The notes below the pieces were generated by a model. It did not search any database. It had not been told where the DNA came from and worked only from the letters and a program-made list of their open reading frames with translations. DNA of 29,672 nucleotides from a virus. The stretch covers positions 1-29,672 of IMG/VR virus record IMGVR_UViG_3300034168_000925, one strand, 5' to 3'. This document shows, piece by piece, positions 22,996 to 29,203 of this stretch. Both the position numbers and the translations under genes were made by a program. Within the stretch, counting starts at the first letter, position 1. Each line of letters begins with the position of its first letter.

Positions 22996-23239
22996 AACTA
23001 ATAAAATTTTGAATTTTGATATTTGAATTAAAAAAATCTTGTGTGACATGTTTTTTTACATGTTCTGCATCATCATTATTGATGAGGATTTTGCCATTTT
23101 CTTTTACGTATTCTACCAGTTTTTTACCTGGTTTTATTATACCCCTGTCAACATTGTATCTTAATGCAGATTCAAAGTATCTTTGAGTAATTGAAGTAGG
23201 TTTTCTACTTAATCTAGTTTGTCGAATTCTTTTACGCAT
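22973..23239 (-). CDS. Small basic protein, unknown function
   Basis: The ATG at 23239 gives 88 residues; the frame can be extended three codons to a TTG, which is less likely. The N-terminus is strongly basic (MRKRIRQTRLSRKPTSITQR), suited to nucleic-acid contact, and the rest is mixed helical with VEYVKENGKILINNDDAEHV. No family is recognised. It overlaps the metallophosphoesterase stop by 8 bp (ATGCGTAA) and the next gene by 23 bp. Confidence 0.6.
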   Translation of the reverse strand: MRKRIRQTRLSRKPTSITQRYFESALRYNVDRGIIKPGKKLVEYVKENGKILINNDDAEHVKKHVTQDFFNSNIKIQNFISYEQRGTY

Positions 23240-23711
23240 TGAAATCAAATAAATCAGTAATTAACTTTGGTTTATAATCTATAACTTCAGCACATACATT
23301 TATATATCTCTTATCATCAAGAGAATTTTCATGTACATGACCATGAATATTATGAGAATATCTAAATTCCAGTTGAGATGGATGCACAGGACAATGAGTT
23401 AAAATAACCTTGTTCTTGTAATCAATCATACCAGAAACACTATTAACGTATTTTAGTAATTCTTTTACATGTTGTCTTTCATCATGATTACCGAGAACAA
23501 CATTAATAACGCCTTGTAATCTACTTACTATTTCATAGTTTTTCTTTTCCATAGTAATATCACCAAGAAGATAAACTGCATCTTTTTTTGATACAATATT
23601 ATTCCAGTTTTTTACAATAAGTTCATTCATCTCTTCTTCGCAAGAAAATCCACGTTTAATCGCCATATTTTTATGATGAAAATGTGGATCACTAAATACA
23701 TAAGCACTCAT
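23232..23711 (-). CDS. Calcineurin-like metallophosphoesterase (compact)
   Basis: The 159-residue enzyme shows the ordered metal-ligand motifs of the superfamily: SDPHFHH (7-13; D8, H10), GDIT (50-53), GNHDE (74-78), THCP (105-108) and GHVH (124-127). This length without extra domains is typical of phage and YfcE-like enzymes that hydrolyse phosphodiesters or phosphomonoesters. The substrate cannot be told. Its start codon shares one base with the stop of the 72-aa gene upstream (TAATG). A second, different metallophosphoesterase is encoded at 25655. Confidence 0.88.
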   Translation of the reverse strand: MSAYVFSDPHFHHKNMAIKRGFSCEEEMNELIVKNWNNIVSKKDAVYLLGDITMEKKNYEIVSRLQGVINVVLGNHDERQHVKELLKYVNSVSGMIDYKNKVILTHCPVHPSQLEFRYSHNIHGHVHENSLDDKRYINVCAEVIDYKPKLITDLFDFNA

Positions 23712-23929
23712 TACGCTACTCTTTTAATTTCTGTATTAACAGTACTATCAAAACGTTTTTCAGGTAATAGTTTTTTTGTATTACAAAGAACTACATCAAA
23801 AGAACGTTGAGTAAAATAATCATTTGAATGCCAATTAGCAATAATAAATTCTTTTTTGTTAATTGACTCACCTATTTCCAATTTGTCTAATTCTAATTTT
23901 AATAATTGAATTTTAGTTATTTTTTTCAT
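23711..23929 (-). CDS. Small protein, unknown function
   Basis: A 72-residue protein, basic and mostly helical at the N-terminus (KKITKIQLLKLELDKLEIGE), with a mixed C-terminal part containing IIANWHSNDYFTQRSFDVVL. The latter resembles a small winged or ribbon-helix domain only in general character. No family is recognised. It is coupled to both neighbours: ATGA overlap with the 96-aa gene upstream and TAATG overlap with the metallophosphoesterase downstream, so it may be that enzyme's partner. Confidence 0.6.
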   Translation of the reverse strand: MKKITKIQLLKLELDKLEIGESINKKEFIIANWHSNDYFTQRSFDVVLCNTKKLLPEKRFDSTVNTEIKRVA

Positions 23930-24216
23930 AACTTTTTCTGTTTAAATTTTGGACTACATCCAAGTGAAACATTAATAGAAATTCTTATTCTATCTGCAGC
24001 TTTTACATTATGTTTACCTAGTATATCAGATAAAATTTTGTCATATACTTCAATATCAATTTCATGACTCATAAAAGGTATTACTTTTTTACCCTGGTCA
24101 TCTAAAGTTGCATCAGCAACTAATTTGTCAAAATCTGCAGGTGGTTGTGATTGCAAATACATTTCACGATAAATTTCATAAATAATATCATTTAATATTT
24201 TAGTTTTTTTTGTCAT
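23926..24216 (-). CDS. Conserved-looking phage protein with an (S/P)ADFDxL segment
   Basis: The 96-residue protein has a helical N-terminus (ILNDIIYEIYREMYLQSQPP), then ADFDKLVADATLDDQGKKVI and PFMSHEIDIEVYDKILSDIL. I recall this order (IY.EMY..S.PSADF..L..NA..NE.G.K.IPF..Y.ID) from uncharacterised small proteins common in Bacteroidota phages. The C-terminus is basic with SLGCSPKFKQKKL. Function is unknown. It starts 4 bp inside the preceding gene (ATGA) and ends in the same way with the 72-aa gene. Confidence 0.7.
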   Translation of the reverse strand: MTKKTKILNDIIYEIYREMYLQSQPPADFDKLVADATLDDQGKKVIPFMSHEIDIEVYDKILSDILGKHNVKAADRIRISINVSLGCSPKFKQKKL

Positions 24217-24437
24217 TTTAAAAATATTTTAAGTGTTTTGCCATTATCTTGGTATTGTAATTCAACATCTTTAACATTGTAGTTTGTGTATGCTCTACCA
24301 TTATGTGGTGGAGAATGCTGTATTACTTCTACTCTTGTTACTTTTGGTAAAACAAATGTATTATCAGTCAGTTCACAAGATTTATTAAAATCATCTTGCT
24401 CATCTAGCATTTCCTGCGGTGTACCAAATATTGTCAT
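24213..24437 (-). CDS. Small phage protein, unknown function
   Basis: The frame is open 18 codons further upstream, but the ATG at 24437 overlaps the stop of a tiny membrane-protein gene (ATGA) and gives a natural N-terminus, MTIFGTPQEMLDEQDDFNKS. The 74-residue product has an acidic helical first half and a beta-rich second half with VEVIQHSPPHNGRAYTNYNV. The HSPPHNGRAY stretch looks conserved, but I can name no family. It is coupled by 4-bp overlaps on both sides. Confidence 0.65.
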   Translation of the reverse strand: MTIFGTPQEMLDEQDDFNKSCELTDNTFVLPKVTRVEVIQHSPPHNGRAYTNYNVKDVELQYQDNGKTLKIFLK

Positions 24438-24532
24438 ATATTTTTTATTATAAATATAAAAGATGCTGTCAAAATAATAACACATATCCATGCTGCAACT
24501 TCAACTATGATTCTTTCACGTTTTGGCGTCAT
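24434..24532 (-). CDS. Very small (32 aa) single-pass membrane protein
   Basis: An ATG at 24532, one base after the stop of the 265-aa gene, opens a 32-residue frame: MTPKRERIIVEVAAWICVII followed by LTASFIFIIKNI. The basic N-terminus and the 20-residue hydrophobic span fit a single membrane helix with its N-terminus inside. Its TGA overlaps the ATG of the next gene (ATGA). The exact fit between two genes and the clear membrane profile support translation. Its role is unknown. Confidence 0.7.
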   Translation of the reverse strand: MTPKRERIIVEVAAWICVIILTASFIFIIKNI

Positions 24533-24533
24533 A

Positions 24534-25331
24534 TCATTTCTTTTTAAATTGTTCAAACCATTTATTTAATATTTTAGTTCCAAATTCTGTAGATGTCAAA
24601 GCAGAATAGTCTAACTGTCCGCCATTACAAAATGCTCTTTTCATATCTTCTTCGCTATATCCTTGTTGTTGCTGTTTAATTATTTCTTTACAAACAGCAA
24701 TCATTAACATTCCATTTGGAGTATTAGTTTCAAATAATTTTGTATCTGCTCTTGTTTCATAACCAAAACTTGGAGCTAACTTCTCATAAGTATTATGAAA
24801 TAAAATAGCTAATTGAACTTCTTCAAGTGTTTCTTGTTTACCAACGTGAGTAATTGTAATACCTCTTTCACGTTCTTCTTGTGGAATGATTATGTTATAA
24901 AGTATAATATGACCATTTTCAGTAGAATGTATATAATTATCCACATCAACATTCTCACAACTTGGATTCTTAACAAACCATTCTAAAAACTCATCATCAA
25001 TAGCTTGTACATTATCTAATGATTGGTCTGTTGTTAGGATTATTTTTTTGTTCCTGTCTAAAGTTTGATAGGTTTTTTGAGTAAAACTTCCTTTACCATC
25101 TTTGGATTCTATGTGAAAACATAATTCTCCATCAATAAATATGTTTTTACCTACACCAAATGGAGGGTAAAAACTATAATCCCCTTCTTTAATTTCTTCA
25201 TCAGAAGTGATGTAGATGTTTCTACCCAATCTCCATTGTAAAGGTTCTTTTGATAAACCCATTGGAGATAGAAAATCGTATTCGTGTAACCTGCTCGGTT
25301 TATCTGTTGGTAATACGTGTATGTTTTTCAT
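24534..25331 (-). CDS. Phage protein with an NIYITSDEEIKEGD-type domain, unknown function
   Basis: The 265-residue protein has conserved-looking segments I recall from many Bacteroidota phage proteins: NIYITSDEEIKEGDY (38-52), KKIILTTDQSL (94-104) and VQAIDDEFLEWFVKNPSCEN (108-127). A second helical domain follows (LAPSFGYETRADTKLFE). No catalytic motif or signal peptide is visible. It starts by ATGA overlap with the 44-aa zinc-ribbon gene and is followed after 1 bp by the 32-aa membrane protein, so the three form one translational unit. Confidence 0.75.
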   Translation of the reverse strand: MKNIHVLPTDKPSRLHEYDFLSPMGLSKEPLQWRLGRNIYITSDEEIKEGDYSFYPPFGVGKNIFIDGELCFHIESKDGKGSFTQKTYQTLDRNKKIILTTDQSLDNVQAIDDEFLEWFVKNPSCENVDVDNYIHSTENGHIILYNIIIPQEERERGITITHVGKQETLEEVQLAILFHNTYEKLAPSFGYETRADTKLFETNTPNGMLMIAVCKEIIKQQQQGYSEEDMKRAFCNGGQLDYSALTSTEFGTKILNKWFEQFKKK

Positions 25332-25462
25332 TTTGTTTCTTGTTTAGGTTTACATTTCTCACAATACAACTCTTTAGTTGCAGGACCTGTAGATATGATA
25401 CTTCTACATTTGTTACAGAGCATGGCTCCTCTACCATTGTTAAACTTATGAATTGGTTTCAT
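25328..25462 (-). CDS. 44-residue zinc-ribbon protein
   Basis: The product starts MKPIHKFNNGRGAMLCNKCR and carries two knuckles, CNKC (16-19) and CEKC (34-37), the layout of a minimal zinc ribbon. The KFNNGRGA.LC..CR..I stretch is, from memory, very common among short phage proteins. The start lies inside the preceding gene (17-bp overlap) and the TGA overlaps the ATG of the 265-aa gene (ATGA). Both features support a real gene. Binding partner unknown. Confidence 0.82.
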   Translation of the reverse strand: MKPIHKFNNGRGAMLCNKCRSIISTGPATKELYCEKCKPKQETK

Positions 25463-25658
25463 CTTCTTTTATTTTTTTCCATTCTTCATCAAGAGCTTGA
25501 TCTGGTGTAAATACTTTATCACAATTTGCACAAATAAAAAATTCACCATCTTCAGTGTATTTAACTATTGGTTCTCCTTCTGTAATATATTTACTACAAG
25601 TTGTACAATTGCAAGCATTTTTAGTTTTGCAATATGGACATGTAAATGCACCCATCAT
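25446..25658 (-). CDS. Cys-rich zinc-binding phage protein
   Basis: The ATG at 25658 overlaps the TGA of the metallophosphoesterase (ATGA) and gives a 70-residue product starting MMGAFTCPYCKTKNACNCTT; a TTG further upstream would add 11 residues. Cysteines fall in CPYC (7-10), ACNCTTC (14-20) and CANC (43-46), followed by DKVFTPDQALDEEWKKI. This is compatible with two zinc sites or one site plus a cluster. The protein appears to belong to a small family common in Bacteroidota phages, unknown in function. Confidence 0.75.
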   Translation of the reverse strand: MMGAFTCPYCKTKNACNCTTCSKYITEGEPIVKYTEDGEFFICANCDKVFTPDQALDEEWKKIKEDETNS

Positions 25659-26353
25659 AAGAATGCTATTGTATTTGTTTCTGGACTCCAATCAAAAGTG
25701 AATGGTCTTTGTGCATATGCGTATTGCTCATTAAGAACAGCAGCATTAAAAAAGTGTGTATCACCATCAAAATAGTAACCATATCCTGTATGAATATGAC
25801 CACATAAGTGTATTTTAGGTTTTATTGCTTTTATTCTTGCAAGTAAATCTTGACAACCTAAGTTCTCAGAACGTCTACCTTCAACACTATCTAATATACC
25901 ATAAGCAGGTCCATGAGACATAAGAATATCTACATCATCTGGTATTGCATTAAGTACTGCAAGCATTTCTTCACTACCTCTGTGCACATTGAATGCCCAG
26001 TTATGAAACCATGGTGTATGTGGAAAACCATATATTTTAATAATGTCTTCAGTATCATTTTTGTCACTTATTTTTACCCATTCTTGATTAAGACAAGTTA
26101 TATTTTTATAAGAACTGACAAATTCAAATGCTTTTTCTGGATCTTCTTCAAATAACCAATCATGATTTCCAGGTATAAATACTTTATTGTCATATTGATC
26201 TTGGTCATTTAACCATTTGCAAAATTGTTTTACTTCATGATCATATCCCATTGATGAAATATCTCCTGAATGTAATAATAAATCACCTCCTACTAAATCA
26301 TTAGTAATTTGATTGTGTTTATTATGCGTATCACTTATTAATGTTATTCTCAT
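25655..26353 (-). CDS. Metallophosphoesterase, MPPED-like
   Basis: The 232-residue enzyme has SDTHNKH (7-13; D8, H10), HSGDIS (28-33), PGNHDW (61-66), SHGPAYG (146-152) and CGHIHTGYG (184-192), then FNAAVLNEQY near the C-terminus. The SHGP..G.LD and GHIH.GYG....NA...N segments are typical of the MPPED1/2-like group rather than of YfcE-like enzymes. It probably hydrolyses phosphodiesters such as cyclic nucleotides. It differs clearly from the phosphoesterase at 23232. It is the first gene after the gap holding the tRNA-like fragments. Confidence 0.9.
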   Translation of the reverse strand: MRITLISDTHNKHNQITNDLVGGDLLLHSGDISSMGYDHEVKQFCKWLNDQDQYDNKVFIPGNHDWLFEEDPEKAFEFVSSYKNITCLNQEWVKISDKNDTEDIIKIYGFPHTPWFHNWAFNVHRGSEEMLAVLNAIPDDVDILMSHGPAYGILDSVEGRRSENLGCQDLLARIKAIKPKIHLCGHIHTGYGYYFDGDTHFFNAAVLNEQYAYAQRPFTFDWSPETNTIAFL

Positions 26354-26377
26354 TTTATTTGATTTTATAAATTATTA

Positions 26378-26525
26378 AAACTTGATCAGGAATTGAACCT
26401 GATATCTGTCCTTATTGTCCCGCGCTCTGATAGATCTAACGTTCATAAAATATAATTTTATTACTAAGTTGTTACTACTCTGACATCTTGTCCTAAAGTT
26501 GTTTTACCTCTTAAACCACAAGATT
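26378..26525 (-). other. tRNA-like sequence(s), degenerate or unusual
   Basis: On the - strand a perfect T-arm TCAGG-TTCAATT-CCTGA (26402-26386) has the conserved G53-TTC-A58-C61 positions. About 110 nt upstream, GTTTAAGAGGTAAAAC (26516-26501) has the form of a D-arm, with a 4-bp stem, a loop containing GG, and A14 and A21, preceded by TG at positions 8-9. AATCTTG (26525-26519) and CAAGTTT (26384-26378) could pair at 6 of 7 positions as an acceptor stem. No acceptable 7-nt anticodon loop is found between them, and the span (148 nt) is too long for a tRNA. It may be one interrupted tRNA or two decayed tRNAs. Confidence 0.4.
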
Positions 26526-26539
26526 TAATAATTTTACTG

Positions 26540-27052
26540 TTAATTAATATTCAAAGTTTTTTTAAACTTTCTAATAACTGCTTTACCTTTAGGTGTTGCC
26601 CATAAGTTAGCATAATGCAAATTTGATTTTGCTTTACTTTTTTTGTCATTACAACATGATTCTCTTCCTTGTTCAGGTTTTAATCCAGCATCATGCAACA
26701 TGCACTTGTCATCTTTAGTAAGAAGTTTACAAGTACCAATAGGTAAAAAAGGTGCTCTATAGTTTTCTTTATCACCACTAGTTCCACCACTTAAAAATTC
26801 TACATCTTCTCTATGAGGATTTGGATTTTCTTGTTGATATTTATACAATTGTCTTCTTAATTCAACAAATGGTCCATCACCTTGTGTTTCTTCAAAAGTA
26901 ATACGTGAACTTTCAGAACCACCTGTCCAATAATCTATTCTTAATTTATCTGCATATCCTGCATCAATGATTTTGTCAAATTCTTCTGGTGTTCCAGCAC
27001 ATGGTCTATTGTGACACATGTTAATTCCATTTACACATCCTGTACAATCCAT
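26540..27052 (-). CDS. YkgJ-like cysteine-cluster protein (metal-chelating)
   Basis: The 170-residue protein starts MDCTGCVNGINMCHNRPCAG and thus has cysteines at 3, 6, 13 and 18, followed by TPEEFDKIIDAGYADKLRID. A second group follows: GTCKLLTKDDKCMLHDAGLK (residues about 107-126) and GRESCC. This order (C..C.....C.RPC.GTPEEF.K..DAGYA and C.LL....C.LHD.GLKP..GR..CC) is that of the zinc/iron-chelating YkgJ-type domain. Family members bind a metal; their function is otherwise obscure. The C-terminus is basic. Confidence 0.78.
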   Translation of the reverse strand: MDCTGCVNGINMCHNRPCAGTPEEFDKIIDAGYADKLRIDYWTGGSESSRITFEETQGDGPFVELRRQLYKYQQENPNPHREDVEFLSGGTSGDKENYRAPFLPIGTCKLLTKDDKCMLHDAGLKPEQGRESCCNDKKSKAKSNLHYANLWATPKGKAVIRKFKKTLNIN

Positions 27053-27053
27053 G

Positions 27054-27371
27054 TTATTTTTTTAAATTTTTAAGATTTTCAATTTCAACTAATTTATGTT
27101 TTTCTTCTTCAGTTTCTTCAGGAAGTAAATGTTCAAGTACTTCTGGATAAGGATATTGCCAAGTATCTTTACCACGAAAACTATCTGGATTGTCAAATTG
27201 AATTGAACATGCTTTTGCATAACAACCAGTAATTGTACCCACAACACCAATATATTTAGTCATTGTATTTTCAATAAATGCAGGAAATCCATCAAATTTA
27301 AAACCTTTTACTTTTATTCCTACAAGACCTGTATGAAATTCATCTTTTGTATCTTCAATTACAAAACTCAT
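27054..27371 (-). CDS. Small beta-barrel-like phage protein, unknown function
   Basis: The 105-residue protein has a beta-rich centre (GIKVKGFKFDGFPAF, MTKYIGVVGTITG) that could form a KOW or SH3-like barrel, followed by WQYPYPEVLEHLLPEE and an acidic, helical C-terminus ending in basic residues. The GKKVKGF.F......M.KYIG..GT pattern is known to me from uncharacterised phage proteins. No activity is suggested by the residues. It lies 1 bp upstream of the YkgJ-like gene. Confidence 0.65.
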   Translation of the reverse strand: MSFVIEDTKDEFHTGLVGIKVKGFKFDGFPAFIENTMTKYIGVVGTITGCYAKACSIQFDNPDSFRGKDTWQYPYPEVLEHLLPEETEEEKHKLVEIENLKNLKK

Positions 27372-27373
27372 AA

Positions 27374-27589
27374 TTATTTTATATTTGATAAACGATAAGC
27401 ACTAAATATAGAACCTTTAGACACTGTTGGTTCATCATCAACTGACACATATGATGACGCATTTTCAGCAGCTGCTTTCAAAGCTGCTTCTACATGTAGT
27501 TTTGCAAATTCAATCAACGCTAAGTGATGATTAACAGGACTATGTGTATGTTTGAATTTCATAAAAAATTCTTCTGCTGTTGGTATCAT
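27374..27589 (-). CDS. Small phage protein with an MIPTAEEF / ALIEFAKLHVEAAL pattern
   Basis: The 71-residue protein begins MIPTAEEFFMKFKH and continues with ALIEFAKLHVEAALKAAAEN, a helix found, from memory, in many short proteins of Bacteroidota phages that share exactly this N-terminus. The C-terminal part is polar (SVDDEPTVSKGSIFS). It has no cysteines or membrane segment. Function is unknown; similar proteins are usually encoded in early or accessory blocks, as here. Confidence 0.75.
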   Translation of the reverse strand: MIPTAEEFFMKFKHTHSPVNHHLALIEFAKLHVEAALKAAAENASSYVSVDDEPTVSKGSIFSAYRLSNIK

Positions 27590-27594
27590 AATTT

Positions 27595-27834
27595 CTAATC
27601 TTTTTGGTAATCAAGTACAATATCTATAATTTCATCATATATAGAATTACTGATAAGTTCAATAATTTCTATATCTCCAGCTTTTACTGATTCTAATTCA
27701 AATTCAGCATTACTTCCTGGAGTACCAGTCATATTATCATCATAACGTTCTTCTTTTTCTTCTGGATGATATGTTCCACTTACTGTTAAAAGAACTCCTT
27801 CAACAGCAATAGTTTGTTCAATTTTTTTACTCAT
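27595..27834 (-). CDS. Small acidic protein, unknown function
   Basis: The 79-residue acidic protein has a beta-rich first half (TIAVEGVLLTVSGTYHPEEK) and a C-terminal VKAGDIEIIELISNSIYDEI helix region. The pattern of beta hairpin, acidic linker and GDI.II.L...IYDEI.DI occurs in uncharacterised phage proteins. It overlaps the upstream gene by 8 bp. No motif suggests an activity. Confidence 0.68.
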   Translation of the reverse strand: MSKKIEQTIAVEGVLLTVSGTYHPEEKEERYDDNMTGTPGSNAEFELESVKAGDIEIIELISNSIYDEIIDIVLDYQKD

Positions 27835-28183
27835 TGCTTTTTACTATTTCTATTAATTTTAATAAACATTCAAGTTCTGCTTCTTCGTAGGTTTTAAAAT
27901 TACTTCCATAAGATTTACCAAAATTGTCGTTTTCAGTTTGTATAAAACCTCCCCAAAAAACACCTAAATCTTTTTGTTTTTTTAAAGGTAAAGAAAATTC
28001 AATATTTGAATACTTCTCTCTAAACCATCTAAATGCTTGTTGGTAAAGTGGTGCTGAAAGATATAAAGAATGGTCATTTTGATTTAGTAATCCATCATCT
28101 CCATAACTTTTTAAACAAAATTCATCAAATCCTAATTCTTTTAAAGCTAATGCTTGTTCATAAGGTATAAATTCTTTAGTCAT
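27827..28183 (-). CDS. Conserved Bacteroidota-phage protein (EFIPYEQALALKELGF family)
   Basis: The 118-residue protein has the recognisable order FIPYEQALALKELGFDEFCL, then SAPLYQQAFRWFREKYSN, and ends FKTYEEAELECLLKLIEIVK. These three blocks are shared by a large family of uncharacterised proteins that I recall from Bacteroides and flavobacterial phages and related mobile elements. It is soluble, with no metal or nucleotide motif. It overlaps both neighbours by 8 bp. Confidence 0.8.
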   Translation of the reverse strand: MTKEFIPYEQALALKELGFDEFCLKSYGDDGLLNQNDHSLYLSAPLYQQAFRWFREKYSNIEFSLPLKKQKDLGVFWGGFIQTENDNFGKSYGSNFKTYEEAELECLLKLIEIVKSNE

Positions 28184-28550
28184 GGTATTCTATAAAATTT
28201 AAACCTGTGAATATTCTTGTACAATGCATAAATAATTGTAAATATATTTCAGTACCATCAGATGAATCTATACAATAAACTCCTTGATACTCTTCGCCAC
28301 TTTTAGTTTTACCCTCTTCAAGATTACCTTTTCTGTATAAAGTAATACTAGAACTAGGAAAATAAATAATAATATTGGTTGTATTTCCAGAATTAAATAC
28401 AATAGTTGCATTACCATCTTGCCATTCGCTTAGTTTGCCATTTTTTTCAGTAATAAATGAGTGATACTGTTTAACAAAAGTCTTTCTATCTTGTGAGAAA
28501 GATGTTAATGATATTATCATCACTAACATTAATAATAATAGTTTTTTCAT
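28176..28550 (-). CDS. Exported protein with Bacteroidota-type signal peptide
   Basis: The 124-residue protein begins with a classic Sec signal peptide, MKKLLLLMLVMIISLTSFSQ, with a likely cut just before or after the Gln, as is common in flavobacteria. The mature part (about 104 residues) is beta-rich with GNATIVFNSGNTTNIIIYFP and two cysteines (ASSUMED pair: VYCIDSS and FMHCTRI) that might form a disulfide in the periplasm. No family is recognised. An exported phage protein could alter the host envelope, for example in superinfection exclusion, but that is speculation. It is the first gene after the structured-RNA gap. Confidence 0.75.
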   Translation of the reverse strand: MKKLLLLMLVMIISLTSFSQDRKTFVKQYHSFITEKNGKLSEWQDGNATIVFNSGNTTNIIIYFPSSSITLYRKGNLEEGKTKSGEEYQGVYCIDSSDGTEIYLQLFMHCTRIFTGLNFIEYHD

Positions 28551-28565
28551 TTTAATAAATTTATG

Positions 28566-29020
28566 ATTAATATTTTAGCACCCTCTTTCTTATAGTCTGT
28601 TCTTATGTACTATTGTTTCTGCAAATCAATTACGATTGTTAGATATAAGAGTAGGGTCACGTAGTTATTTGACGTGTTGAACTTATCAGTGTTGATCCTT
28701 TCACATAACTACTTGCTGAGAACTCATTTGTGTTGTGCAGTCCGCATCTTTATCTGCAGTTCTGATAGCTTATTTCATCTACCCACCTGTATTCCTTTCT
28801 CAAGGGAACAACACATCTACCATTACTGATAGTATCTTTAGAGGTGCTTGGCATCTCAAGGTATTCAATGTTTAACCTTTAGCTTCACACAGTTTATCAG
28901 ATCTGGTGCTTTACACAGCTTAGCTATTGTTTGAGAGTTTATATCTTGCAACTCACAAGTGTTCCCTAACATCAGAGACCAATCTTACAAGTTTAAAGTG
29001 GATGTAAGACCACTATTAAT
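28566..29020 (+). ncRNA. Candidate large structured RNA in a gene-free region
   Basis: No gene fits in this 470-bp gap, and its G+C is about 38% over 28621-28980 by hand count, above the flanks. Helices seen: GTAGTTAT/ATAACTAC (28661-28668/28705-28712), AGAAC/GTTCT (28719-28723/28759-28763) enclosing TGCAG/CTGCA, TTCCTT/AAGGGA (28792-28797/28802-28807), GAGGTGC/GCATCTC (28841-28847/28851-28857) abutting AAGGT/ACCTT (28858-28862/28875-28879), TTG.GAGTT/AACTC.CAA (28931-28939/28950-28958) and TCTTACA/TGTAAGA (28983-28989/29003-29009). Two of these contain G.U pairs on the + strand that become A.C mismatches on the - strand, which favours a + strand transcript. AT-only ATTAATA/TATTAAT could close the ends. 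Strand, ends and family are uncertain. Confidence 0.45.
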
Positions 29021-29021
29021 T

Positions 29022-29201
29022 TTAAAGAATGGTTTTTTCTATGTTCTTCAATTCATACTTTTGAATCGATTGTAACACAAAAGTTTTCTTTCTTTCTTTG
29101 TCACATAATCTTGCTGCTTCTGCTTCTGCTTCTTCTAAAGTTTCCCATCTTTTTGATGGAGAACTCATATTTTCAACATGAACCATAAAAAACTTATCCA
29201 T
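29022..29201 (-). CDS. Small (59 aa) phage protein with EEAEAEAARL helix
   Basis: An ATG at 29201, two bases after the stop of the SPFH gene, opens a 59-residue frame ending at TAA (29024-29022). The product runs MDKFFMVHVENMSSPSKRWE, then TLEEAEAEAARLCDKERKKT and FVLQ. The layout (a short beta strand, a W/H-x-T/S-LEEA.AEA.RL helix, then a (E/T)F.VL strand) is, from memory, that of a common small phage and bacterial protein family of unknown function. The tight spacing to the upstream gene supports it. Confidence 0.8.
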   Translation of the reverse strand: MDKFFMVHVENMSSPSKRWETLEEAEAEAARLCDKERKKTFVLQSIQKYELKNIEKTIL

Positions 29202-29203
29202 AA

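Noticed and set aside
25497-25775. + strand frame opposite the Cys-rich and phosphoesterase genes
   Set aside because: Its cysteines come from antisense reading; the - strand genes have clear motifs and coupled starts.
26378-26525. tmRNA
   Set aside because: The span is only about 150 nt, with no typical tmRNA 5' sequence and no tag-coding frame ending in an LAA-like peptide.
28590-28950. Group I intron core-like words (AGACTATA and AAGATATA on the - strand) in the gene-free region
   Set aside because: The two words occur in the wrong order for a group I catalytic core, no interrupted gene flanks the region, and the pairing expected between them is absent.
29107-29140. Triplet-like repeat (TCTGCT units)
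   Set aside because: It is explained by the Glu/Ala helix (EEAEAEAA) of the 59-residue gene on the other strand.
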